64,000 bases of DNA from Pseudidiomarina donghaiensis (GTDB taxonomy: Bacteria > Pseudomonadota > Gammaproteobacteria > Enterobacterales > Alteromonadaceae): NCBI RefSeq assembly GCF_900116895.1, contig NZ_FPCF01000002.1:62001-126000 (forward strand). Direction: 5' to 3'. The position numbers and the translations under genes were made by a program. Shown piece by piece: positions 10,536 to 19,176 of the stretch (positions are counted from its first letter, which is position 1; every line of letters starts with the position of its first letter). The notes beneath the pieces were generated by a model. That model was given only the letters and a program-made list of their open reading frames with translations, made no database searches and was not told the DNA's origin.

Positions 10536-12989
10536 ATGAACAAATCAAAGGTGTGGTTAATTGCTGGGCTGGTTTTGGCTAGCAATATACAAGTAGCGCA
10601 AGCGTCGGTTGTTTCGCAAACAAAAGGGAATTTTGTTGATAAATTTCGTCAACTTGATGAAGTGTTGCCAACCCCTAACGTGTACCGCAATGCAGCCGGA
10701 GAACCAGGTGAAAATTACTGGCAGCAGCAAGCAAACTACACCATTAAAGTTCGATTAGATGAAGAAAAACGTCGTATTGATGCCCAAGAGACTATTCAGT
10801 ACCACAATAATTCGCCGTATACGTTGAAATATATTTGGATTCAGCTCGATCAAAACATTTTCCGCAATGACTCGATGGCTGAACGAACGTCAACGTTTAA
10901 CAGTAAGCCAGATATGAGTTTGGGTGGTATTGATAAGCCAGCAAAGATTTCATTGAATCAATTACGCCGCCAGCAGTTTATGGCAGACAACGAATTGGGT
11001 TTTAGCATTGATAAAATTGCCGATGCACGTGGTCGTGCTTTAGATTTTGTGATTGTTGGTACCAACATGCGCGTTGACCTGCCAACGCCTTTAAAGCCAA
11101 ATCAAAAAACTGAGCTTGCCATCGACTTCGGCTTTAATATTGTTGAAGAAGATGCTGTCGGCGCGCGTTCAGGTTATGAGCATTTTCCTGACGATGCGCG
11201 CGAAGGTGGTAACGATATCTTTTTAATGGCGCAATGGTATCCGCGCGTCGCCGCATTCACCGATTATGAAGCTTGGACCAACAAGGAATTTTTAGGCCGC
11301 GGTGAATTTACTCAGGAATTTGGTGACTTTACGGTTGAAATTGACGTACCTGCTGATCACATTGTGTCGTCAACCGGTGTCTTACAAAATCCACGTCAAG
11401 TGCTGAGCAACGCGCAGCGCGAGCGTCTTGAGCAAGCGGAAAAGGCAGATAAACCAGTATTTATAGTCACACCTGAAGAAGCGCTTGAGAACGAAAAAGC
11501 GGGTACCGACAAACGTAAAGTTTGGAAATTTAGTGCAGAAAACGTTCGCGATTTTGCTTGGGCAAGCTCACGCAAGTTTATTTGGGACGCCCAAGGCTAT
11601 CAGCAAGGCGGTGACGTGCAGCCATTGGTTATGGCGATGAGTTTTTACCCTAAAGAGGGCGGTGAACTTTGGGAGAAGTATTCAACGGCTTCGGTGATTC
11701 ATACCATGGAAGTGTACTCACGTTTCTCATTTGATTATCCATATCCAACTTCACAGTCTGTGAATGGGCCTGTGGGCGGTATGGAATATCCAATGATCAC
11801 TTTCAATGGGCCACGTACTATTTTGCAAGATGACGGCAGCCGCACCTATTCGTTGTCAGAAAAACGCTTTTTAATTGGCGTGGTGATTCATGAAATTGGC
11901 CATATTTATTTCCCAATGATTGTGAATTCAGATGAACGCCAATGGACTTGGATGGATGAAGGTTTAAATAGCTTTTTAGATGGTGTTGCTGGCCGTGAAT
12001 GGGACCCAACCATACCATGGGGTGTAGAACCGCGTTCTATTGTTGACTATATGAAGTCAACCAACCAAGTACCTATTATGACGCAGTCAGATAGCGTATT
12101 AAATTTAGGCCCCAATGCGTACACCAAGCCTGCTGCGGCATTGAATATTTTGCGGGAAGTAATTTTAGGCCGTGAATTATTTGACTACGCGTTTAAAGAA
12201 TACGCACAACGTTGGGCATTCAAACGCCCAACCCCAGCTGATTTCTTCCGCACTATGGAAGAAGCTTCAGGGGTTGATCTAGATTGGTTCTGGCGTGGTT
12301 GGTTTTATTCAACAGACCACGTCGATATTAGTTTAGATCGGGTGTACAAGTTGCGTTTAGACACACAAGATCCCGACATCGACTGGGAACGTCGTCGTCA
12401 AGAAGAGGCGGATAAGCCGACGCCACTGTTTGTGCAAAGAAACCAAGCAGAAGGTCGTAAAACCTGGGTTGAATTAAACCCAGGCGTGCGTGATTTCCAT
12501 GATGACAATGATCGGTTCACGGTAACCAATAAGCAGCGCAATGCTTACCAAAGTTTCTTGGAAAAACTAGAGCCGTGGGAGCGTCGTGTATTTGAGCGCG
12601 CGGTAGCGGAAGATAAAAACTATTACGTGCTTGATTTCAAAAACATCGGTGGGTTGGTCATGCCTATTTTATTGCAGGCGACGTACTCAGATGGCACCAC
12701 TGAAAGCTTAAATATTCCGGCTGAAATTTGGCGTCGCAACGCGCAATCGGTTAGTAAGCTTATTGTAACGGACAAAGAAGTGGTGGAATTTGCGGTAGAC
12801 CCGAACTGGGAAACGGCAGATGTTGATATTGAAAACAACTACTATCCGCGCCGTATTATGCCGTCGCGCATTGAAGCGTTTAAATATAACCGGTCAACCG
12901 ATCATATTTCACGTGACTTAATGCAAGACGCGAAAACCAAACTGAAGTCTTCTGAAACCGAAGACAACAATGAAGAGGAACAAAATTAA
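10536..12989 (+). CDS. M1 family metallopeptidase (secreted)
   Basis: Zinc aminopeptidase-type enzyme of the gluzincin M1 family. The zinc motif HEIGH lies at residues 452-456, followed 18 residues later by Glu475 (HExxH-x18-E). The exopeptidase-type motif appears as GGMEYP (414-419) rather than GAMEN, as in a bacterial subgroup of M1. An N-terminal signal peptide (cut after about residue 24, VAQA) suggests periplasmic or outer location. 817 residues. Its stop shares a base with the start of the next gene, implying an operon with the DUF6702-like protein. Substrate unknown. Confidence 0.9.
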   Translation: MNKSKVWLIAGLVLASNIQVAQASVVSQTKGNFVDKFRQLDEVLPTPNVYRNAAGEPGENYWQQQANYTIKVRLDEEKRRIDAQETIQYHNNSPYTLKYIWIQLDQNIFRNDSMAERTSTFNSKPDMSLGGIDKPAKISLNQLRRQQFMADNELGFSIDKIADARGRALDFVIVGTNMRVDLPTPLKPNQKTELAIDFGFNIVEEDAVGARSGYEHFPDDAREGGNDIFLMAQWYPRVAAFTDYEAWTNKEFLGRGEFTQEFGDFTVEIDVPADHIVSSTGVLQNPRQVLSNAQRERLEQAEKADKPVFIVTPEEALENEKAGTDKRKVWKFSAENVRDFAWASSRKFIWDAQGYQQGGDVQPLVMAMSFYPKEGGELWEKYSTASVIHTMEVYSRFSFDYPYPTSQSVNGPVGGMEYPMITFNGPRTILQDDGSRTYSLSEKRFLIGVVIHEIGHIYFPMIVNSDERQWTWMDEGLNSFLDGVAGREWDPTIPWGVEPRSIVDYMKSTNQVPIMTQSDSVLNLGPNAYTKPAAALNILREVILGRELFDYAFKEYAQRWAFKRPTPADFFRTMEEASGVDLDWFWRGWFYSTDHVDISLDRVYKLRLDTQDPDIDWERRRQEEADKPTPLFVQRNQAEGRKTWVELNPGVRDFHDDNDRFTVTNKQRNAYQSFLEKLEPWERRVFERAVAEDKNYYVLDFKNIGGLVMPILLQATYSDGTTESLNIPAEIWRRNAQSVSKLIVTDKEVVEFAVDPNWETADVDIENNYYPRRIMPSRIEAFKYNRSTDHISRDLMQDAKTKLKSSETEDNNEEEQN

Positions 12990-13477
12990 TGCGTACGTTG
13001 TGGCTCGCATTAATGTTGCTAATTGGGGTGAGCGCGGCCAGCGCTCACCAGCTCAAAACAGCCAGCACCACTATATTGTTCAATGAGCGTACCGGGAACA
13101 TAGAAGTTTTACACCGGTTCTTTTTGCATGACGCAGAGCATGCGGTTAAGCAGCTTTTTGATAAAGAAGCCGATATTCATCAGCTGGAGCGAACCCGTGA
13201 GCAATTTAGCGACTATGTGCAACAGCGGTTTAGCTTGGCGACGTTAGACAATCAAACCTTGCCACTCAGTCATGTCGGTTATGAAATAGACGGCAATAAT
13301 TTCTGGGTGTATCAAGAAACACCAGTGGTAGCGAATTTAAAGGGTTTGAAAATACGCCATAAGGCACTGCAAGACGTATGGCAGAGTCAGCAAAATTTAG
13401 TTAATGTTGAAGGCAATGGTCCGCTGCAAAGTGTGACATTTAAAGCTGCAGATAACTGGCTTGACGTTTACTTTTAG
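12989..13477 (+). CDS. DUF6702-like exported protein
   Basis: 162-residue protein with a signal peptide (cut near ASAH, about residue 19). The opening of the mature part, HQLKTASTTILFN followed by HRFFLHDAEHA, resembles the DUF6702 proteins that sit next to M1 peptidases in marine gammaproteobacteria (from memory; not checked by search). It overlaps the upstream peptidase stop by one base, so the two are translationally coupled. Function unknown; a periplasmic partner of the peptidase is a guess from the coupling. Confidence 0.75.
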   Translation: MRTLWLALMLLIGVSAASAHQLKTASTTILFNERTGNIEVLHRFFLHDAEHAVKQLFDKEADIHQLERTREQFSDYVQQRFSLATLDNQTLPLSHVGYEIDGNNFWVYQETPVVANLKGLKIRHKALQDVWQSQQNLVNVEGNGPLQSVTFKAADNWLDVYF

Positions 13478-13533
13478 ACCTTCCATTTAGGTAGAAAATA
13501 AAAACGTTACCGGCGCCGATAACGGAGGTTGCC

Positions 13534-13995
13534 ATGCTACGTGTTTTATTAGCTTTTATAATTGCGGTTGTTGGCGCTGCTTTGGTTGGTAGCGTTATGC
13601 AGACACAATTTAACTTGGCGGAGCTTACCGCGCTGTCGGTGAGTGTTGATATGCCAACCCGCATGAACACGATTGTTCATGATCTGCTGCACTTCGGCCC
13701 AGTTTTTGCGGCAATGTTAGTGCCTACCTTGATCATCGCTTTTGTTATTGCTTGGCTACTTGCCAAACGTTTCGTTCGGTTGGAGCGGTGGTGGTTTATT
13801 GTTGGTGGCGGCTTCGGCTTAGCGACGGCTTTTCTCATTATTGATTCTCTTGCCCCAATGCCTACGTTAATTGCAGCGAACCGCACGACCTTAGGGTTTG
13901 TTTTAATGAGTGCAACGGGCGCTTTTGCCGGCTGGATTTTCGACAGGTTGTGGCACCCACAAGCGCGAGAGCTGAACGAGGAGCTACCGAAATGA
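13534..13995 (+). CDS. Small membrane protein, unknown function
   Basis: 153 residues with four predicted membrane helices: about 3-23, 58-77, 86-104 and 112-133. I do not recognise the family. ATG at 13534 follows GGAGG at good distance. The stop overlaps the start of the next gene (ATGA), so it is coupled to the sorbosone-dehydrogenase-like gene. It has several glycines inside helices and a short C-terminal polar tail. No function is assigned. Confidence 0.75.
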   Translation: MLRVLLAFIIAVVGAALVGSVMQTQFNLAELTALSVSVDMPTRMNTIVHDLLHFGPVFAAMLVPTLIIAFVIAWLLAKRFVRLERWWFIVGGGFGLATAFLIIDSLAPMPTLIAANRTTLGFVLMSATGAFAGWIFDRLWHPQARELNEELPK

Positions 13996-15074
13996 GCAGA
14001 CCATTAGGTATAATAATCGCGGTTAGTTTGGTGTTTTTGGTGGGTATTTTGCAGGGTGCAATGGCCTCCACCAAAACCACAGTTATTGCTGAAAAGTTAG
14101 CGTTTCCGTGGTCAATGGCGGCCTTACCTGAAGGCGGTTTCGTGGTGACGCTGCGCGGCGGGCAGCTTATTTATGTTGCACCGAACGGCAGCAAGCAGCC
14201 GATAGAACTTAGTCTTCCAGATCTCTACGCAACCGCGCAGGCGGGTTTATTTGAAGTGCTCTTGGCGCCGGATTTTGCGAGCACGCGTGAATTGGTCTTA
14301 AGTTATGCCTGCGGTAGCGAGGCGGCTAATAACACCTGCGTGGTTAAAGGCAACTTGTCGGCGCAAGCACCCTACAGCGTAATTAACACCCAGAATATTT
14401 TCACCGCGTTACCGAAAAAGGCTGGTGCAGCGCATTTTGGTGCGCGCATGGCTTGGCTTGCCGACGACACATTGCTGATCGCCTTAGGTGATGGCTTTGT
14501 ACACCGCGAACAGGCGCAGCAATTAGATAACCACCTTGGCAAAATAGTCCGCATTCATCGCGATGGCAGCACCCCAGATGATAACCCCTACAAGCACAGC
14601 CAAGCTTCGCAAATTTTTAGTTATGGTCATAGAAACGTGCAAGGTTTGATCTATGATGAACAGCGTGACGCCATATGGCAGCACGAACACGGGCCTAAAG
14701 GTGGCGATGAACTGAACAAAATTGTCGCCGGCGGTAACTATGGCTGGCCTATTGCAACCTACGGCATTGATTACACGGGTGCGAAAGTTTCCCCTTTTAA
14801 CCAGTTACCGGGCGTGAAAGCGCCGCTGTATACGTGGACACCATCGCTAGCACCTGCTGGTTTAGCGTTGTACAACGGTGATTTATTGGTGTCGCACTTG
14901 GTTGGACGGCGCCTACAACGGTTTCGTTATAGTCACGACAGCTGGACGTTAACCGATGAATACTTAAGCGAATTAGGCCAGCGTATACGGGCTGTGTATA
15001 CCAGCCCAGACAATGAAGTTTATGTGCTTACCGACAGCGCCGAAGGCCAATTAATTAAAGTGGAATTACCATGA
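13992..15074 (+). CDS. PQQ-dependent sugar dehydrogenase family protein (sorbosone/glucose dehydrogenase fold)
   Basis: Six-bladed beta-propeller enzyme of the GSDH/YliI type, usually periplasmic and oxidising aldose sugars with PQQ. The conserved stretch HEHGPKGGDELN followed by GGNYGWP is the family signature; GHRNVQGL precedes it. I start at ATG 13992 (GAGGAG eight bases upstream; overlaps the previous stop), giving 360 residues with an N-terminal hydrophobic segment (about 5-25) acting as signal or anchor. Coupled to genes on both sides by ATGA overlaps. Actual substrate unknown. Confidence 0.85.
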   Translation: MSRPLGIIIAVSLVFLVGILQGAMASTKTTVIAEKLAFPWSMAALPEGGFVVTLRGGQLIYVAPNGSKQPIELSLPDLYATAQAGLFEVLLAPDFASTRELVLSYACGSEAANNTCVVKGNLSAQAPYSVINTQNIFTALPKKAGAAHFGARMAWLADDTLLIALGDGFVHREQAQQLDNHLGKIVRIHRDGSTPDDNPYKHSQASQIFSYGHRNVQGLIYDEQRDAIWQHEHGPKGGDELNKIVAGGNYGWPIATYGIDYTGAKVSPFNQLPGVKAPLYTWTPSLAPAGLALYNGDLLVSHLVGRRLQRFRYSHDSWTLTDEYLSELGQRIRAVYTSPDNEVYVLTDSAEGQLIKVELP

Positions 15075-15880
15075 AATTTATTCAGTCTCTAACGTTTACC
15101 TTAGCAATGGCATTTATGGCTACGCTTGCAACGCCCAGTGCTCAGGCATACGGCGGCATTGGGCATCATGCGTTTTGCGAAATAGCTTACACATTGGTGA
15201 AGCCAGCAACACGAGCGCGGCTCGACAAGATGGTGGCTGAACACCCTGACTACGAAGACTTTGGTAGTATCTGTAGTTGGGCCGATCATATTAAAAGCAA
15301 CGACCAATGGGACTGGGCAAAGCCACATCATTATGTGAATTTCCCGCGTTCGGAAGCCAATGTTCGCACTGAAAACTGCAGTGACAAAGGCTGTATTTTG
15401 AGTGCCATTCAACATCATTACGACGTGTTGAAGCATGACCTAAACGACTGGGTGGCACTGGCGTTTTTAGTGCATTTTATGGGTGACTTACACCAACCGA
15501 TGCACGTGAGTTTTGCCGATGACTTAGGTGGCAACCGAGCGAAACTGACCTATTTTGAGCAGCCGACCAACTTGCATAGGTTGTGGGACACCGACATGTT
15601 TGCGAAGCGTGGTGGCGAGCAAAGTAGCGCAAAAGCACAGGAGCTAACCAAAGAGCTTGAGCCACTAGCGCCGCTTTCGGTGAACCCAGAGCAAACCTTG
15701 GCGTGGGCCAATGAGTCAGCAGCCATTACCCGGCGAATTTATTCAAACTACCGTGAAGGCCAAGAAATAGCTGACGATTATACCGCGCAGTGGGGGCCTG
15801 TTTTGGAACAACGCATGCAACAAGGTGCGCAGCGGTTGGCCGCAATTCTTGATGGGCTATATGCGAGAACGAATAACTAA
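15071..15880 (+). CDS. S1/P1-type nuclease (secreted)
   Basis: Zinc-dependent nuclease of the S1/P1 family acting on single-stranded nucleic acids, probably periplasmic or secreted. A signal peptide ends at about residue 26 (PSAQA). Zinc ligands typical of the family are visible: GHHAFCEIA near the mature N-terminus, SWADHIK, HYVNF, HFMGDLHQPMH and the later NLHRLWD. The mature end appears to begin with Tyr rather than the usual Trp, whose backbone binds zinc. Start overlaps the preceding stop. Its stop codon directly abuts the flgN stop from the opposite strand, leaving no spacer. Confidence 0.88.
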   Translation: MKFIQSLTFTLAMAFMATLATPSAQAYGGIGHHAFCEIAYTLVKPATRARLDKMVAEHPDYEDFGSICSWADHIKSNDQWDWAKPHHYVNFPRSEANVRTENCSDKGCILSAIQHHYDVLKHDLNDWVALAFLVHFMGDLHQPMHVSFADDLGGNRAKLTYFEQPTNLHRLWDTDMFAKRGGEQSSAKAQELTKELEPLAPLSVNPEQTLAWANESAAITRRIYSNYREGQEIADDYTAQWGPVLEQRMQQGAQRLAAILDGLYARTNN

Positions 15881-16339
15881 TTAAGCTTTAGAATTGAGGC
15901 GCTGTGGAGTGGTTTCTTGGCTACCGTCAGCGCCATAAATAGCTGCGCCACCGGTACCTGCGGCATCGCGCAGAATATTCAGCATTTGTTGGTTATGGTG
16001 CAGACGATGTTGAATAAGCTCGCCGTTTAAACTATTCAATTGGGCAATACGCTGGGTACGCTCTAGTAATTGCTGCCAGACATCGGCACAGTCGGCTTGC
16101 TCAGCTGCTTTGCGCGCGCCGGCTGAATCATGACTAAAACCGAGCTTTTGTTGGGCCGCTCGGCGTTTACTTTCATTGCTTTCAATCGCTTGCTGCAGCG
16201 ATTGTTTTTGCTCTGCTAGTTGCTTGAGCTGTTCGCCATCTATTTTACCGTCGCCAAGTAGCTTCTGCTCTTGTTCAAGCAGGGCGTTGAGTTGATCTAA
16301 ACGTTCAACTTGTGCGGTTAAATGCTGGCGTAAACTCAT
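15881..16339 (-). CDS. flgN: Flagellar export chaperone FlgN
   Basis: Cytoplasmic chaperone for the hook-junction proteins FlgK and FlgL. The 152-residue protein is almost entirely helical and Gln/Leu-rich (coiled coil about 5-65 and 85-120), with a C-terminal pattern (NGELIQHRLHHNQQMLNIL, then YGADG) typical of FlgN. It follows flgM by six bases, the common flgA-flgM-flgN order. Likely transcribed from the sigma-28 site upstream of flgM. Sequence conservation in the family is low, but context is strong. Confidence 0.9.
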   Translation of the reverse strand: MSLRQHLTAQVERLDQLNALLEQEQKLLGDGKIDGEQLKQLAEQKQSLQQAIESNESKRRAAQQKLGFSHDSAGARKAAEQADCADVWQQLLERTQRIAQLNSLNGELIQHRLHHNQQMLNILRDAAGTGGAAIYGADGSQETTPQRLNSKA

Positions 16340-16345
16340 AAGCGC

Positions 16346-16618
16346 TTACAGACCGTCCGTTAAACTTTTCAATAAAGCTTCGGCAATATTGTCAGTGTTC
16401 ATGTTCAATTTGCCATCACGAATTGCTTCGCGTAGCTCTTCAACACGGGCCATATTAATGTCTTGGCTAGCGTCTTGCGGTAGTTGGCTTAAATGCGTTA
16501 CAACTTCCGCTTGCTTGGCTTCACCAGCACTGGCTTTCTCAGTTTTTTGGGCGGCTTGAGAGCGGCTAGACTCAGACTGAGTAACAGTATTAGGTGGTTG
16601 ATAACCATTGATTTTCAC
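16346..16618 (-). CDS. flgM: Anti-sigma-28 factor FlgM
   Basis: Binds and blocks FliA until the hook is finished, then leaves through the flagellar export gate. 90 residues, the normal size. The N-terminal half is polar and disordered-looking (Gln/Ser/Lys), and the C-terminal half contains INMARVEELREAIRDGKLNMN, the conserved FliA-binding helices, and ends IAEALLKSL. ATG at 16618. A sigma-28 promoter lies 38 bases upstream (16656-16682), giving the expected feedback loop, as in Salmonella. Confidence 0.95.
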   Translation of the reverse strand: MKINGYQPPNTVTQSESSRSQAAQKTEKASAGEAKQAEVVTHLSQLPQDASQDINMARVEELREAIRDGKLNMNTDNIAEALLKSLTDGL

Positions 16619-16655
16619 GGGAAATCCCTCGCTATTATTGGCGTTGCTAGATTAT

Positions 16656-16682
16656 TTATCGGCACTAGCAGCAAATTCTTTA
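16656..16682 (-). promoter_or_regulatory. Sigma-28 (FliA) promoter for flgMN
   Basis: On the minus strand TAAAGAAT, 11 bases, then GCCGATAA. The -10 is a perfect match to the E. coli FliA consensus and the -35 matches at TAAAG plus the last T. Placed 38 bases before the flgM start. Confidence 0.85.
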
Positions 16683-16706
16683 AGTCTATTTGCACATTTT
16701 TAACAG

Positions 16707-17504
16707 TTATTGCGCGGGTTCAGCTCGGCCCGGTGCAATTATTTTAACGCGCATCAGCTGTTTATTATTTAATCGAACGCGAATTATATCACCAATTGCC
16801 CCAGTATCCATGGCCTCGGCTGTTCGGGTAATTTGAAACCCCTGCCCACTGGCTTCAATGACTAACTCATCGCCGAAACCAACCACTTGCGGCTTGGTTA
16901 ATAAGTTTTCTTGCAAAACGCTGTGCTGGCTTAGCGCGCGGCGCAATTGTTGGCCGATGACTTCTTGCATAGCTGCTGGCGTGGCGAGCAAAGCATAACG
17001 CGGCAAGCGGCCTAAATCACCTTGCTCAATAGTAATGTCGTTACGCGTCAGCGTGTGCTTTGCGGCTAAGTCTCGCGTGACCACCAAATAATTTCCTGTC
17101 ACCGCAATATCAATTTGGGCAAAGCGAGGATTTTCACGCACGTTTGTACTGCAACTTAATGTGACCATGGTTCGCCCTGCTAAACGCTGCGGCGCGCGCG
17201 TGAAGCGCGCATGGACTTTTTGGCATTGCTGTAGCGGCGCTAGCGTTTCTGTTGGTGTTAATAGTTCAAAGTTGTAGCTCGTGGTTGTTGTCGGTAAATG
17301 CTCTTGTACCAGTTGGGCCAGTGCCCGATACCAATTGCTCTGTTCAATTGCTTGATTGTCGTTAGCGCCTTGTGCCGGGCTTGCCCAAATAAAACCAACC
17401 ATTAACAGCACCAGGGTGAAGCGTTGCCACGCCGAACTTCCTTGGCGTAGCTGCAATGAGCGCCAAGGAAATAAAGTCGAGACAAAATGAGAGACAACGC
17501 TCAT
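16707..17504 (-). CDS. flgA: Flagellar basal body P-ring assembly chaperone FlgA
   Basis: Periplasmic chaperone for FlgI polymerisation into the P-ring. The 265-residue protein has a hydrophobic signal segment ending near WASPAQG (about residues 30-47) preceded by an unusually long polar N-terminus, so a start nearer the signal is possible. The C-terminal part is a SAF domain (around AAKHTLTRNDITIEQGDLGRL and beyond), ending VRVKIIAPG-like. It lies divergent from flgB, as in enterics, with about 150 bases between them. Confidence 0.92.
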   Translation of the reverse strand: MSVVSHFVSTLFPWRSLQLRQGSSAWQRFTLVLLMVGFIWASPAQGANDNQAIEQSNWYRALAQLVQEHLPTTTTSYNFELLTPTETLAPLQQCQKVHARFTRAPQRLAGRTMVTLSCSTNVRENPRFAQIDIAVTGNYLVVTRDLAAKHTLTRNDITIEQGDLGRLPRYALLATPAAMQEVIGQQLRRALSQHSVLQENLLTKPQVVGFGDELVIEASGQGFQITRTAEAMDTGAIGDIIRVRLNNKQLMRVKIIAPGRAEPAQ

Positions 17505-17655
17505 GGCAATACCAATAAAAATAAATGACAGCTCGAATTATAGACAGTTTCGCAATGAGGTATTGCCAGAATTGGGGGTAAAAAAGGCGCTTATTCTTTG
17601 CTTTGTATTTACACAAGCCGAAGTACTCTGCAACGTGAACAGGAGGGTCTGCACC

Positions 17656-18060
17656 ATGATCGACAAATTAACCAGTGCGTTGCAGTTTCAACAACAGACT
17701 TTAGCGCTGCGCCAACAGCGTCAAGAAACGCTAGCGGGCAATATCGCGAATGCCGATACGCCGAACTATAAAGCGCGAGATTTTGATTTTTCGCAAGAGC
17801 TTAAACGCGCTACTGCACAGCAGTCGGGGCCGGTAAAGCTAGCCACAACCCATGCCGGGCACATGCAGTTATCGGCCTCAAATACTGCAGTTGACATGAA
17901 GTATCGAGTGCCTGCGCAAAATCGGCTTGATGGTAACACTGTGGATATGGATATGGAACGCGCGCAGTTTTTAGATAACTCACTGCGCTACCAAGCAGAC
18001 ATCCAATTTTTAGATGATCGCATTAGTGGCCTCAAGAAAGCCATGCAACCAGAACAATAA
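17656..18060 (+). CDS. flgB: Flagellar proximal rod protein FlgB
   Basis: Rod subunit of the basal body. Contains the N-terminal rod/hook motif around LAGNIANADTPNYKARDFDF, and a matching C-terminal helix. ATG at 17656 is chosen because AGGAGG sits just upstream; the reading frame continues further 5' but without a ribosome site. 134 residues, the usual length. First gene of the flgBCDEFGHIJ operon, divergent from flgA; a FlhDC-dependent promoter in the 17505-17655 gap is expected but I cannot define its site. Confidence 0.96.
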   Translation: MIDKLTSALQFQQQTLALRQQRQETLAGNIANADTPNYKARDFDFSQELKRATAQQSGPVKLATTHAGHMQLSASNTAVDMKYRVPAQNRLDGNTVDMDMERAQFLDNSLRYQADIQFLDDRISGLKKAMQPEQ

Positions 18061-18072
18061 AGGGGCTGAAAT

Positions 18073-18477
18073 ATGGCAATTTTTTCAATTTTAGATATTT
18101 CAGGTTCGGCGTTAACGGCGCAGTCGCAACGCATGAATGTGGCGGCCAGCAATATGGCGAACGCCAATAGTGTGGCTGGCCCCGATGGCCAGCCGTACAA
18201 AGCCAAACAAGTGATTTTTGAACAACAATTGCAAGCCAATGGTGTTGGCGGCGTGCAAGTAAAAGAAGTGGTTGAGTCAGAAGCACCAGCTCGGCGCGAG
18301 TACCAACCAGGTCATCCGCTGGCGGATGAACAAGGCTATGTGACCATGCCGAATGTCGATCCGGTTGCTGAAATGGTCAACATGATTTCTGCCTCGCGGT
18401 CTTATCAAGCCAACGTCGAAGTGATGAACACCAGTAAAGACTTACTGATGCGAACACTGACTATTGGCAAGGGCTAA
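18073..18477 (+). CDS. flgC: Flagellar proximal rod protein FlgC
   Basis: Rod subunit. 134 residues. N-terminal rod motif ([21 protein letters not shown]) and C-terminal motif ([19 protein letters not shown]) that form the coiled-coil D0 domain are both present. Begins 12 bases after flgB and is followed within 10 bases by flgD, so it is part of the same operon. Confidence 0.97.
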   Translation: MAIFSILDISGSALTAQSQRMNVAASNMANANSVAGPDGQPYKAKQVIFEQQLQANGVGGVQVKEVVESEAPARREYQPGHPLADEQGYVTMPNVDPVAEMVNMISASRSYQANVEVMNTSKDLLMRTLTIGKG

Positions 18478-18487
18478 GGAGTAACCA

Positions 18488-19165
18488 ATGAGTACCATTG
18501 ATGCAAGCGTATTAAATCGCGTGAACCAAAGCGCCAATAACGCGCAGGTGGCTTCGAATAGCCAAGAAATGCGCGATAACTTTATGACGTTATTGGTGAC
18601 GCAGTTGCGCAACCAAGACCCATTGAACCCAATGGAAAACAACGAAATGACTTCGCAACTGGCGCAAATTAATACGGTTAGCGGTATTGAGTCATTAAAC
18701 GACACCATGCAAACCATTAATGGCCAAATGGAGGCGGCAAAAACCATGCAAGCCTCGGCGTTAATTGGCCGTGCTGTACTGGTACCTGGCGACCGTATTT
18801 TGGTGGGCAACGAAGGTGAAGGCGATGCCACGCCATTTGGCATTGAACTCAATGCCCCTGCCGAAAGTGTGAAAATTAATATTTATAACGCCAGCGGCAT
18901 GCTGGTTCGCCGTATGGACTTAGGCGAAGTGGGCTCGGGCCCACAGTCGTTCTCTTGGGACGGCAAAATGGATGACGGCACAGCAGCCCCTGCTGGCGCT
19001 TACAAGTTTACTGTTGAGGCGACTAATGGTGACCAACCGGTTACCTCAGAACGTTTTAACTATGCACAGGTTATCGCGGTGAGTATGACAGACAGCGGTC
19101 CGCGACTCGACTTGGGTGGTATTTTAGAACCCGTTCGTCTTGAAGACATTCGGCAAATTATTTAA
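18488..19165 (+). CDS. flgD: Flagellar hook cap / scaffold protein FlgD
   Basis: Hook cap that directs FlgE assembly and is discarded when the hook is complete. 225 residues. The N-terminal part carries the conserved FMTLLVTQLRNQDPLNPMEN motif (about residues 32-51); the C-terminal part is the FlgD Ig-like and tudor-like region (SWDGKMDDGTAAPAG). Ribosome site AAGGAG before the ATG. Lies between flgC and flgE. Confidence 0.97.
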   Translation: MSTIDASVLNRVNQSANNAQVASNSQEMRDNFMTLLVTQLRNQDPLNPMENNEMTSQLAQINTVSGIESLNDTMQTINGQMEAAKTMQASALIGRAVLVPGDRILVGNEGEGDATPFGIELNAPAESVKINIYNASGMLVRRMDLGEVGSGPQSFSWDGKMDDGTAAPAGAYKFTVEATNGDQPVTSERFNYAQVIAVSMTDSGPRLDLGGILEPVRLEDIRQII

Positions 19166-19176
19166 GGAGCTCGACC

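Noticed and set aside
12905-12920. TTTCACGTGA-like sequence inside the M1 peptidase gene, resembling parS
   Set aside because: About four mismatches to the 16-base consensus and located in coding sequence.
13496-13522. GCCGATAA just before the small membrane protein gene, resembling a FliA -10 box
   Set aside because: No TAAAG-like -35 at 11-base spacing, and the box would leave almost no leader before the ATG.
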